Notes under the pieces: generated by a model
Databases searched by the model: none
Told to the model about the DNA's origin: nothing
The model's input: the letters and a program-made list of their open reading frames with translations, nothing else
In this document: positions 8,316 to 16,215 of the stretch, in pieces
How the letters are laid out: each line of letters begins with the position of its first letter
Position numbering within the stretch: position 1 is the first letter of the stretch
Position numbers and translations under genes: made by a program
IMG/VR virus record: IMGVR_UViG_3300044675_002306
Location: 1-24,999 of that record
Direction: 5' to 3' (one strand)
Source: a virus
Length of the DNA: 24,999 nt

Positions 8316-10132
8316 CCGCGCCCGTCCTCGGTGTATTTCTCCACCTTGGCGACCTTCACCCCGTCGAGGGGTTGATTGCCGTCTGGTGAGTAGATGTCCA
8401 CGCGACCCTTGAGGCGGCTTCTGGTGCGGTCATCGAACCGCTTCACCATCTTTTCTCCGTTGGCAAGGGTCACGACCACCTTATCCCCGATCTTGGCGCC
8501 GGTGGACTTCTCTAGGTCAGGGGAGAGGGCAATGCTTTCACCTGGAGTCAGCTTATTGTCTGCGGCTCCGATCCCACGGGCGGAGTTGGAGTCATAGTCA
8601 GCTTGCCCCGGCTTTTCGTATCCGTACTTGGTAATCTTTCCAGAAACGGGAGCCGGCTCATCTTTCTTCCTGCTCTTGAGGAAATCAAACCACCCCTTCT
8701 GATTACCGATCTCTCCTGCGGCCTGCTTTGCGCGACCGGCGGCAGTAGCTTCTTCAATCACCTTGTCGGCCTCTGCGCGGGTCTTTGCCCCAGAGTTGCG
8801 AAGCTGAAGCTCCACATCCTCCATCTGTTTCATTGCCTCAATGTTTGCCTTGGCCTTCTTTCCAGAGGAATCCTCTTTGACTTCCTTATCGGAATAGAAC
8901 TTCCCAAAGACACCACCATCACGGGCAACGGCAAGCCTCTGCGTCCCGTACTGGATCAATTCGGTCTCTGGCTTGAGCTTGCCACCATTGGATGCCATCT
9001 CGTTGATCTTGGAATCAAGCGCCTTGTTGACGGCATCTCGGTAGATGGAGGGGACACTATCATTGATCGTTTTGCGAAGCTCCATAGCTTCTGTGACGGG
9101 ATCATCTGATGACGGGTATGCTTTCACGGAAAGCATGGCAGACTTTGATGATGCTTCGCCGGCCTTGGTATCAAGCCACCTATCCGCAACAGCTTCCTTT
9201 AATGACTCCTTGAATCGCGGGTTCTTGATTTTTGAGAACCTTGGGTCTTTCTCTATATCCACAACCGACTGGATCTCTCCGTTTGAAACAGAAGATGAAA
9301 TACTGTTGAAGTTCTGCTCCTGTTGAATCTTGGATACGTTCTCGGCGTGTTGGATGAGTTTTGGAAGTTGATCCTTGGAGATATTGGACATCTCTGGGAT
9401 TTGCTCATCCTTGGCGTAGGCATCGGAAAGTTTTGCCACCCACTCATCAGGTTTGAGCGCAATTTGGGTATTAAGGGCATGAAGCTGCTCCGAGGTATTG
9501 AGTTTACTTAACGAGGTCTCGTATTGCTGCGGGGAAAGCGACGGGCGCATCTCTTCTAGTGATTTCTTGGCATCGTCAAACTTGCCGGCTTCCACAAGCA
9601 AGTTGATATGCGTTTGTTGCTTCACCATGTCTCCCGCAATTCTTGCTTGGAATGCATCCTGCCCAATCTTGACCTGATCCTTGGATGTCAGATTTAGGTA
9701 GTCGGCGTATCTTTTTTGCTGAACCGATACAGGGAGTGCCTGCCATGCGGGATCGACGTTCTTGGCTCGGAAGTTGGCGTAAGATGATGCCCATGTTTCG
9801 GGGCGCGATCTGTCGAGTGATTCCTCAAGTTGCGATTTCTGTGAATCGTAGTTGGTAGAGAACTCGGCCCATGTCGCATTGTCGTTTAGCTCCTGCTGCT
9901 TGTCGGCTAGGGTCTTGGCCCCTTTGTAGACAGCATCAGCGCCCTTGTAGATGGAATTGGCAATGGCCCCGGCATTTGCTGGGTTCTGCATTGCGGCATC
10001 ATACCCACGGGCAACTACCGCCCTTGCGCCGCCAAGTTCCACATTTGGCAAGTTGACGTTGTTGACTTGCGGAGCCGACATTGAGGAAAGGTCGGGAGCG
10101 TTGGGGATATCTTCTAGTCTGATAACAGCCAT
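8312..10132 (-). CDS. Internal virion protein with C-terminal 3D/double-psi-barrel-like domain
   Basis: A 606-aa protein whose ATG (10132) is four bases after the gp14-like stop, so the two are co-translated. Position and size match the gp15-type ejection proteins of T7-like phages. Residues 1 to about 480 are mostly helical, Q/K/E-rich and alanine-rich. Residues about 500-600 differ: TKYGYEKPGQADYDS, GIGAADNKLTPGE, IGDKVVV, VKRFDDRT and KGRVDIYSPDG follow the layout of 3D domains (three conserved aspartates; a double-psi beta-barrel found in MltA-type lytic transglycosylases and cell-wall proteins). In a virion protein this could help cross the peptidoglycan. The structural role is likely; catalysis is an inference, since no full active site can be assigned by eye. 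Confidence 0.82.
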   Translation of the reverse strand: MAVIRLEDIPNAPDLSSMSAPQVNNVNLPNVELGGARAVVARGYDAAMQNPANAGAIANSIYKGADAVYKGAKTLADKQQELNDNATWAEFSTNYDSQKSQLEESLDRSRPETWASSYANFRAKNVDPAWQALPVSVQQKRYADYLNLTSKDQVKIGQDAFQARIAGDMVKQQTHINLLVEAGKFDDAKKSLEEMRPSLSPQQYETSLSKLNTSEQLHALNTQIALKPDEWVAKLSDAYAKDEQIPEMSNISKDQLPKLIQHAENVSKIQQEQNFNSISSSVSNGEIQSVVDIEKDPRFSKIKNPRFKESLKEAVADRWLDTKAGEASSKSAMLSVKAYPSSDDPVTEAMELRKTINDSVPSIYRDAVNKALDSKINEMASNGGKLKPETELIQYGTQRLAVARDGGVFGKFYSDKEVKEDSSGKKAKANIEAMKQMEDVELQLRNSGAKTRAEADKVIEEATAAGRAKQAAGEIGNQKGWFDFLKSRKKDEPAPVSGKITKYGYEKPGQADYDSNSARGIGAADNKLTPGESIALSPDLEKSTGAKIGDKVVVTLANGEKMVKRFDDRTRSRLKGRVDIYSPDGNQPLDGVKVAKVEKYTEDGRG

Positions 10133-10136
10133 ATGG

Positions 10137-10817
10137 TTAGCGAGTTGCTTTAGCGGTGCTTGGTTTCATCATGCCCATGCCATCGGAAAGAAGGCTTGTG
10201 GCAACATCAAGGTAGCCGCTGATCTGGGCGTTGTTGGCTGCGGTCATGGCGTTGTTATAGGCGGCATTTGCCATTGCCCCACCTTCCCAATCCGCCATCT
10301 GCATTCCGTATTGGTACTGCTTCGCCATCTCTGCCTGCACCTGACTCTGGTAGGTTTCCATCTTGCCTTTCCAATCGGTGTCCAAGGCGGAGAGGTTGGT
10401 CTTGTAAGCTGAATCCATCCGGGCAAGTTGCGCCATGCCTGCATTGTGAGCCTCCACCATGAGAGGGCTTCCCGTGTCACCGGCAATCCCGCTTGCTCCG
10501 TATTGGGCCTCTACCGCACTCGCAACCATCTCCTCCTGCTGGTAGGATCGGTTAATCTGCTCAAACCCCTGTACCTCCTGCGAACGGGCGTACTGGTGAA
10601 GTACCTTGGCATTGTTGGCGGATTGCTGACTCTGCGCCATTGCCACCTTGTAGTTGAGTTCGTTCTGGTATCTGGAAATCTGCGCTTGTGCATGGGCGCT
10701 TGCTCGTTTTAGGCGAGCATTGGATCTTGCGGCATTGGTCTCGGCATCAACGCCAAAGATGCCGGCCCCTGCCTTTAGGCCACCAGTAATGCCAGCAATT
10801 ATGCCGAAGGCAGACAT
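10137..10817 (-). CDS. Internal virion protein, T7 gp14-like
   Basis: This 226-aa protein has the hallmarks of the smallest internal core protein of T7-like phages: a short glycine-rich hydrophobic N-terminus (GIIAGITGGLKAGAGIFG), then long Q/A-rich helices (AHAQAQISRYQNELNYK, QSQQSANNAK) with the stretch QYGASGIAGDTGSPL that recurs in gp14-like and related phage core proteins. It would be ejected to form a channel in the envelope. The ATG has a perfect AAGGAGG (10822-10828), the strongest ribosome site in the virion block. The 95 bases upstream, to the end of the tail nozzle gene, hold no gene and no convincing terminator. It is coupled to the 606-aa and 2052-aa virion genes downstream. Confidence 0.85.
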   Translation of the reverse strand: MSAFGIIAGITGGLKAGAGIFGVDAETNAARSNARLKRASAHAQAQISRYQNELNYKVAMAQSQQSANNAKVLHQYARSQEVQGFEQINRSYQQEEMVASAVEAQYGASGIAGDTGSPLMVEAHNAGMAQLARMDSAYKTNLSALDTDWKGKMETYQSQVQAEMAKQYQYGMQMADWEGGAMANAAYNNAMTAANNAQISGYLDVATSLLSDGMGMMKPSTAKATR

Positions 10818-10821
10818 GACG

Positions 10822-10828
10822 CCTCCTT
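10822..10828 (-). promoter_or_regulatory. Strong Shine-Dalgarno for the gp14-like gene
   Basis: AAGGAGG with a 4-base spacer before ATG 10817. It stands out because most other virion genes here, including the capsid gene, have no recognisable Shine-Dalgarno. Confidence 0.8.
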
Positions 10829-10912
10829 TGGTTGCTTGTGCAAGCTGATGATGTTAATAGGCTCCATTTAAGAGTGATTTCGTATGCGAATTAAAGAGAA
10901 AAAGCAAGTAAG

Positions 10913-13510
10913 TTAGTTCTGCGTGGCCTCGCTCACCTCAAAGTTGACCACCAAGGCGGCAACCGTGAAGGGAACGGGCTGGGTCTGGCGCACATAGAGA
11001 TCCACCCCATCGGCCCAATTCGATGAAGCGTATGCCCTCTCGTAGCCATTCAGCACGGGGGGCGAGGAATCCATGTTGTCGGTCAAGACTCGGCTCACCA
11101 AGGGGAACCAGTTCACGCCATCGGTGGAGAGTTCCCCGCCTGTGGACTGGTAGACCTTGATGTTCATGCGCGGAATCCTCATGCGCCGGCCCTGACTTGT
11201 GCCGTCCTGTAGGTTCGTATCGACTCGCTGGGGAACGAGCGTCGAGGTGAAGGGGAGGCCGACCAGCACCCGTGAGGCGGGAATCTGTAAAGTAATCTGT
11301 CCACCTACCACGGTCGGCTGCGAGACGATCAGCGACCCTACGGCATTGTCAGCCCATACGGAGACTGCCTTGCCCTCTAGGTGGGAGAGGCCGGTGATGG
11401 TTGCGGTAGGTGTGCCGTATGTCCGAAGCACCCCGCTATCCACATACCACCAGTTTGATTTATCTGCGGTGTCCAATGCATCACGCAATCCGAGCTTGAG
11501 CCGTTCCACATAGCGAACCGTAGCCCCGTTGATCGTGCGTCTGACCAGCAACCAGACTTCATCCTCGGCATTGGTGCCGTTGATCGTGGCGACACTCTCC
11601 ACCACTCCATCGGTGATGTGACGGGCAAATCCGACGACTTGCTGTTCCCGTTCGTAGGTCATGGAGACCAACTGACCGTCTCCTCTCACAAACCACAAAA
11701 TCGCGTCAGGAACCCGCTGGTAGGCATTCTCAACGATGCCTGTGCGGGTCGTATGCTCGGCAAGGGCGGTAATATCATTGGATACCCAACTCTCCGAGGC
11801 CCAGGTGTAGATGAGTTCGCGGATCTTGCGGTTCATGCGCTGGATATACAGCACCGTGTCGTTGATGATCTGCGCTCCCAGGGGTGATGACCCGTAGTGG
11901 GACTGCTGCCGGACATTGACATTCGTCGGGGTGATCGGGCGGGTCTGGTCACTCGCCTGCATCGACCACTCGTCAAGGGTCGTGCCAATCAGGAGGGCGC
12001 TCTTGGAGACAAGCCATTGGATCTGACCTCCCGTGGTGGAGGCCAAGGTGAAAAACCATGAGTCGGCGTCATAGGCACCCTGTCTGAAGTTCTGGAAATC
12101 ATTGCTGTAGCTACCCCATAGCGAGGAAGGATTGCTTCCTGTGCCGGCATAGATGATGCGACTATCGTGGAGGGCAACAGCGGCAGGGTAGCCTTGGACG
12201 GCGGAGAAAGCTCCCTCCCTCCATTGCGAGGTGGCGCCTGTCCCTCCAAGCGACTTCAGCACCCGTGCCGTGACAGAGGTTGCGCTAGTAAATCCCGTGA
12301 TCCTGACTAATCCCCGAAGAGTCGGGTCAAGAGGGGTGAGCATGGCCCTTGCGTTTGCAAGCGACACGGTTGCCGCAGAAAGCGCCCCCGTTGGGATGGA
12401 GTTGATACGGAACTTGATCGTGCTGCCGGTGGTGCCACTCAAGCAGACCCATGTTCCGTTGAGGCAGGCGTTGACTCCTGTCTGCCCAGAGATGGAGATG
12501 TTGCTGTTAGCGTCCAGCCCATGAGCAACGGTTGTGGTTGCCGTGATGCTGGCACCGGCATAAGTGAAGGTTGTACCCGTGAGGTCGCTTGTCCCCGTAG
12601 ATGCGTTGCTGACGGTCATGCGGAAGAGAGTCCTGACATCCTCCTCTCCGCTGGAGGTGGCGTTGTAGTCGGCCTCTGATCTGTAGGTTCTGGAAACCGT
12701 CCATGTCGTGCCGTTGTCGGTGGACTTTTCCAAGTCAAGTTGTGCCGTCCATGTCCCGAAGGTCTGGAGCGACCATTTTCCTAGAACCTCAATGGTTCCG
12801 CTTGTGCCGTTGGAGGAAAGCCCCCTGGTGATTAAAGTCGTCGGGTTAGGATGAGCTAGTTCAAAGTAGCTCCCGACATGACCGGCTTGAAAGATGCCTG
12901 TGGATGCGGTCAGGGTGATTGCCGTTCCCGTGGTCGCAGAAGGCGTGATCGTCGTCGTCGTGACGTTCTGATCGAGCATCGGCGCCCAGTTATTCTTGAT
13001 GGAGGGATCTCCAAAAGGAACCTCACCAATCTGCCAAGAAGTATCTGACAGGCGGCGGAGACGCTGCGGCGGGTAGGAGGGATGGGAAAGATAGACAAGG
13101 TTATTGATCTGGCAGACTTGGACGGCCCGGAGGTCTGCCTGTTGGTAAGGGTGGACGGGAGTCAGGCCGGTTGTGTTGTTGAGGTAATCGACTTGGACTG
13201 CCTCGACGGGAGAACCGCTGGAGGTAATCAGCGCACCATTCTTCCAGAAGCGGATGTAGCCCACACCCAACTCCATGACGATGTGGTTGGTGTCGGAGAT
13301 GTCGAGACCGATCAGGCGGCAACGGGTAGCCGATGTCTTTGCGGCCCCAAGGTACTCTGTGCCTGCGCGACGATTCGCCGGCCCGTAGGGGGTAATGATG
13401 AAGTTCTCCAGTACCTTGCAGGAGTTGCGGTATTTGTCCAGATTGGTGCGCGACTCCAAATACGGAGACCACTCGCCAGAGTTGAACGATGAGATTAACT
13501 GACTAATCAT
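10913..13510 (-). CDS. Tail nozzle protein, T7 gp12-like (tail tubular protein B)
   Basis: An 865-aa protein starting at ATG 13510, which overlaps the stop of the gp11-like gene as TGATG; a longer in-frame start 16 codons upstream lies inside that gene and is less likely. The N-terminus (SSFNSGEWSPYLESRTNLDKY, then CKVLENFI and GPANRRAGTEY) is characteristic of gp12-like nozzle proteins, as are YAGTGSNPSSLWGSYSNDFQNF and TLDEWSM further on. Near residues 310-350 is an inserted beta module with AHGL and NGTWVCLSG, also seen in part at the end of the tail fibre. With the adaptor it forms the short tail tube through which DNA and ejection proteins leave. The next gene starts 95 bases further on. 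Confidence 0.9.
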   Translation of the reverse strand: MISQLISSFNSGEWSPYLESRTNLDKYRNSCKVLENFIITPYGPANRRAGTEYLGAAKTSATRCRLIGLDISDTNHIVMELGVGYIRFWKNGALITSSGSPVEAVQVDYLNNTTGLTPVHPYQQADLRAVQVCQINNLVYLSHPSYPPQRLRRLSDTSWQIGEVPFGDPSIKNNWAPMLDQNVTTTTITPSATTGTAITLTASTGIFQAGHVGSYFELAHPNPTTLITRGLSSNGTSGTIEVLGKWSLQTFGTWTAQLDLEKSTDNGTTWTVSRTYRSEADYNATSSGEEDVRTLFRMTVSNASTGTSDLTGTTFTYAGASITATTTVAHGLDANSNISISGQTGVNACLNGTWVCLSGTTGSTIKFRINSIPTGALSAATVSLANARAMLTPLDPTLRGLVRITGFTSATSVTARVLKSLGGTGATSQWREGAFSAVQGYPAAVALHDSRIIYAGTGSNPSSLWGSYSNDFQNFRQGAYDADSWFFTLASTTGGQIQWLVSKSALLIGTTLDEWSMQASDQTRPITPTNVNVRQQSHYGSSPLGAQIINDTVLYIQRMNRKIRELIYTWASESWVSNDITALAEHTTRTGIVENAYQRVPDAILWFVRGDGQLVSMTYEREQQVVGFARHITDGVVESVATINGTNAEDEVWLLVRRTINGATVRYVERLKLGLRDALDTADKSNWWYVDSGVLRTYGTPTATITGLSHLEGKAVSVWADNAVGSLIVSQPTVVGGQITLQIPASRVLVGLPFTSTLVPQRVDTNLQDGTSQGRRMRIPRMNIKVYQSTGGELSTDGVNWFPLVSRVLTDNMDSSPPVLNGYERAYASSNWADGVDLYVRQTQPVPFTVAALVVNFEVSEATQN

Positions 13511-14100
13511 CAGTAGATGCCGTTGTATCTGGACTGAACGAGGTCGCTGTTCAACCACATCGGCTTGCGGCGAGGATAGGAGTCCTGTGCGTCGATCCTC
13601 CGGGCTTCCCCAAGCATCTGCTTGAAGTCCTGCTCAAGGCGCTGCTTGATGTCCATGCTCCCTCCAAGTGGCTTGGCGAGCTTTGCGGCAATGGCGAGCG
13701 ACAGTAGCTCCACGAACATCGGGTCAAAGAGATTTGGGTCAACGGCACTCTTGACGTAGGTAATGTATGCCGTGCTTTCGTCGGTCAGGAGCTTGTCACC
13801 GATGATGTCGAAGTTGCAGTATGGCTCATTGGCTTGGAAGGCGTTGAGCGTCAGGATACGGGCGAAATCAGAGGGCAACTGGTAGGAGTAATCCCAATCA
13901 AAGGGGGGAGGCGTGGAAAGCTGGGCAAGTTGGGTCATCCCCACGGCCCAATTCCAATCGTGCATCCGAAGAAGAGAGGCAAGCGTCGGTGCGTAGTGCA
14001 GCTTGCAGAACCGAGCTTCGATGCTCGGATCATCCAACGACATAATCATCTGATCGCCAATTTTCGAAAGGGCAAGATTGCAGATGGTCGTGGAATCCAT
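13510..14100 (-). CDS. Tail adaptor protein, T7 gp11-like (tail tubular protein A)
   Basis: This 196-aa protein matches the head-to-tail adaptor family of podoviruses in length, position and signature: an N-terminal ICNLALSKIGD helix, the LRMHDWNWA stretch, a DYSYQLPSDFARIL segment and a C-terminal helix with ARRIDAQDS. It sits under the portal ring and links it to the nozzle. The ATG at 14100 lies just past the terminator that follows the capsid gene and has no clear Shine-Dalgarno. Its TGA overlaps the ATG of the nozzle gene, so the pair should be translationally coupled. Confidence 0.9.
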   Translation of the reverse strand: MDSTTICNLALSKIGDQMIMSLDDPSIEARFCKLHYAPTLASLLRMHDWNWAVGMTQLAQLSTPPPFDWDYSYQLPSDFARILTLNAFQANEPYCNFDIIGDKLLTDESTAYITYVKSAVDPNLFDPMFVELLSLAIAAKLAKPLGGSMDIKQRLEQDFKQMLGEARRIDAQDSYPRRKPMWLNSDLVQSRYNGIY

Positions 14101-14116
14101 AGTTTTTCGAGTTGTT

Positions 14117-14157
14117 AAAAGAAAGGGGTGAGGCCGCCTTTAGTGCAGCCCCACCCC
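14117..14157 (-). terminator. Intrinsic terminator after the major capsid gene
   Basis: On the minus strand a 13-bp stem (two G-U pairs; 14145-14157 with 14125-14137) and a 7-base loop are followed by TTTCTTTT. It lies 14 bases after the capsid stop and before the adaptor gene. It would let capsid mRNA be made in excess over tail mRNA if it is only partly efficient. Confidence 0.85.
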
Positions 14158-14171
14158 CAACTTGTGAGGAC

Positions 14172-15092
14172 TTACTTGGTGGTGTCGGCCAGGATGCTCA
14201 CGACACCGTTCTCAAGGAGACGGGTCGCACCGAGAACCGCTGTGCTGCGGATCTGGAGGGCATGGCTCTGGGTGGGCAGAACGTCCATGTAGGACTTCTT
14301 GCCGCCATCCACGACGACTGCCGCATTCTTGTGGTAGGCCACGCAAGTGCGGACGTTCGAGGCGACTCCAAGCTGCTCGGAGCGAACCACCTTGAATCCG
14401 AGGAACTGGTCCACATCACCATCCACGAGAGCGCGGACAGAATTGAACAAGTTAGACGTAACCTCCGTAGTACCAAGGAGATCTGAAATCTCTTTGGCGC
14501 TCACGATGAGAACGCGATCCTCTGCGGGGGCTTCGTTCGCATCAAGGATGCGCTTGGCCTCGCGGAGCTTGCCGATGGTGAGACCGCTGTTGGTAGCGGT
14601 TCCGCCGGCAGGGACGTAGTTCACAGCGACCGACTGTCCTGCGGGGAGGGCAACGGTGGTTGTGGTGTTGTTCAGACCAAACCCAGCGGAGGTGTTGGCG
14701 GTGTTGGTGATCGTCGCGGATGCGGTGAGGGCATCGATGAGGATCTTGTCCACCAGACGACCGTAGGCTGCGGCCTGCGACTGCATGCACTCCGAGGTGG
14801 GCAGGACAACGCTTCCAAGGAAGAGGTTGTCGAACTCCGAGAAGATGTTGGCGATGTCGTAGGGGACGGGGTAGGCCCAACGGGTCGGCAGGGTGCTGTT
14901 GCTCTGGGGAGTGGCAGCATTGCGGGTCGTGACCTGGGACATGGAGGTGAGTCCATACTGGTTGAAGCGGACGGCTGCGCCCTGCGCGGAGACGAACTTG
15001 GATTTCTCTTTGAGGCGGCTCTCCATTTGCTGAAGCAAATGCTCCCAGTTAGTGGAATATTGGATGGAATAGTGATCGGGGATCTGAAGCAT
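14172..15092 (-). CDS. Major capsid protein, Bbp17-like
   Basis: A 306-aa protein that resembles the short HK97-fold major capsid proteins of BPP-1-like podoviruses. Visible features are an N-terminal YSTNWEHLLQQ helix, VPYDIANIFSEFDNL, a Thr/Asn-rich middle loop (about 130-175), the segment KLREAKRILDANE followed by RVLIVSAKE, and FLGFKVVRSEQL near residue 230, the usual run-up to the last capsid strands. It lies downstream of portal and scaffold and just before a strong terminator, as expected for the most abundant virion protein. The ATG has no Shine-Dalgarno; the 15 bases before it are C/A-rich with CCCTAACA repeats. Upstream is a roughly 590-base gene-free region with extensive predicted RNA structure. 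Confidence 0.92.
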   Translation of the reverse strand: MLQIPDHYSIQYSTNWEHLLQQMESRLKEKSKFVSAQGAAVRFNQYGLTSMSQVTTRNAATPQSNSTLPTRWAYPVPYDIANIFSEFDNLFLGSVVLPTSECMQSQAAAYGRLVDKILIDALTASATITNTANTSAGFGLNNTTTTVALPAGQSVAVNYVPAGGTATNSGLTIGKLREAKRILDANEAPAEDRVLIVSAKEISDLLGTTEVTSNLFNSVRALVDGDVDQFLGFKVVRSEQLGVASNVRTCVAYHKNAAVVVDGGKKSYMDVLPTQSHALQIRSTAVLGATRLLENGVVSILADTTK

Positions 15093-15104
15093 AATGTTAG
15101 GGTG

Positions 15105-15683
15105 TTAGGGGTTGTGTAGGATACTTACTAAACCGAACAAGAGGTTGCCCCTTACGGGATCACTTAACTTCGGGGATGACCAACCTACACAGATCCACAC
15201 CTAGCAATCGCTAGAGGGGTTGCCTCTCGGTTTGTCTATTTCAAGCAACTAACATCACTCACCTAACCAGTCAACGATAATTCGCACAAAAAGATTGCGG
15301 TTTTTGAAATGATTTGTAGAGTCCTACTTGGAATCAGGCGAAGCCCGTAACACGGACAAGCATGGTTCCTCCTTACGGATCGGAATAAAACCGTATAGCC
15401 GAAGGATAGGCGATAGGTCGCACATTAGCGGGCCGTCCTCAACAATCACCGATTCGTCTAGTGGGAAGATCCCCGTCTTTACGGGGAGACGGAGCGTTCG
15501 ATTCCTCCATCGGCTGATTGTCACCAATCATTGACAGGAAACTAAAGTTGCCGATAGGCGACATTAAGGCCGGCAATGGAAGCTATAGCTGACATTGCCC
15601 GGTCAAGTTACTATTCAAAGATAGTGGAAGCCACTTACTACCAATGAGTAGTACGCAAGCAAGAGTATTCGATGGTTCGCATT
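15105..15683 (-). ncRNA. Candidate large structured RNA or capsid mRNA leader
   Basis: Between the terminator after the HNH gene and the capsid ATG are about 590 bases without a convincing gene. Read on the minus strand they give consecutive stems: 15648-15653/15636-15641, 15631-15635/15623-15627, 15621-15625/15610-15614, 15593-15599/15572-15578, a 12-bp helix with one bulge 15509-15521/15442-15453 enclosing further hairpins (including a 6-bp stem with 4-base loop, 15471-15486), 15206-ish hairpins, and two interleaved helices, 15227-15233/15130-15136 and 15184-15191/15113-15120, that make a pseudoknot. Several stems extend with G-U pairs on the minus strand, though a few favour plus. It may be a stand-alone RNA of the ROOL/GOLLD kind seen in phages or a regulatory leader. 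No promoter is convincing. Folding was by eye. Confidence 0.4.
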
Positions 15684-15718
15684 CAAAAGCAAAACCCCCA
15701 CCAGTTTCCCGGTGAGGG
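15684..15718 (-). terminator. Intrinsic terminator after the HNH gene
   Basis: On the minus strand CCCTCACC pairs with GGTGGGGG (one G-U pair) across an 8-base loop, followed by TTTTGCTTTT. It ends the packaging/scaffold transcript 26 bases after the HNH stop and separates it from the structured region and the capsid gene. Confidence 0.8.
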
Positions 15719-15744
15719 CTTCTTGCGTCCAACCAAGCTAAAGA

Positions 15745-16215
15745 TCAGAAGGGGATCAGAAGTACTTTCTCTCTTTCTTTGACATGATGTTCAGCGTGAT
15801 GCTTTACACATAGCCACCTGACATCAAGGGGCTTGCTGTAGTCATCGTGATGGGCTTCCACATCATTACTGAAACAAACTTCGCAGGGTTGCTTAAAAAG
15901 CCTTCCATCTCGGATGGCGTTTGAAACTGCTGTGTGTGCCTTCTTTTTTTCTGGATGTTTTTCTGAATATCTTTTGATGTATTCAGCCTTTTGTGCGGGA
16001 TTAGGGAACCTTACATCTCGCCTTGCTTTGATTCGGCATCGCTCCCTCTCTTTGAGTACCCATTGGGGATCATTCTTCTTTAGAAAAATGCGTTCAGCGA
16101 CATCTTGCCGAGTACAGGATTTGCACTTGTTGAGATGCCCGTCTGCCATTGCTTTGTGAGTGTAGAAGCATTCAATGGGCTGTTCTTCTCCACACTTGAA
16201 ACAAGTTTTGGTCAT
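15745..16215 (-). CDS. HNH endonuclease with N-terminal zinc finger
   Basis: This 156-aa protein begins with a zinc-finger-like domain: CFKC (5-8) and CKSC (31-34) around a GHLNK stretch, common in small phage HNH proteins. A basic, helical middle (RRDVRF, KKKAH) follows. The C-terminus carries the nuclease: CEVC (111-114), EAHHDDYSKPLDV (from 120) and WLCVKHHAEHH (134-144), giving zinc cysteines and the HH and H residues of a beta-beta-alpha-metal site. It cuts or nicks DNA; as in other phages it is probably a free-standing homing endonuclease. The ATG overlaps the stop of the SSB-like gene as TGATG, so it is read with the capsid-assembly operon. Lower GC than its neighbours points to acquisition. 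Confidence 0.88.
   Translation of the reverse strand: MTKTCFKCGEEQPIECFYTHKAMADGHLNKCKSCTRQDVAERIFLKKNDPQWVLKERERCRIKARRDVRFPNPAQKAEYIKRYSEKHPEKKKAHTAVSNAIRDGRLFKQPCEVCFSNDVEAHHDDYSKPLDVRWLCVKHHAEHHVKEREKVLLIPF

Noticed and set aside
13511-13558. Upstream start extending the tail nozzle protein by 16 residues
   Set aside because: The ATG at 13510 overlaps the previous stop as TGATG and begins the typical ISSFNSGEWSP sequence. The extension lies wholly in the gp11-like gene.
15447-15516. tRNA-like sequence on the plus strand, with a D-arm-like GTCTAGTGGGAAGAT and a T-loop-like GTTCGATTC
   Set aside because: The anticodon loop would have only 6 bases, the T-stem has mismatches, the acceptor pairs only 5 of 7, and no CCA follows. 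The same bases pair better as part of the minus-strand structure.
15324-15534. Overlapping open frames of 67-68 codons on both strands inside the gene-free region
   Set aside because: They overlap each other almost fully, have no ribosome site or recognisable motif, and cross stable stems. The stems explain the region better, though a small protein cannot be excluded.
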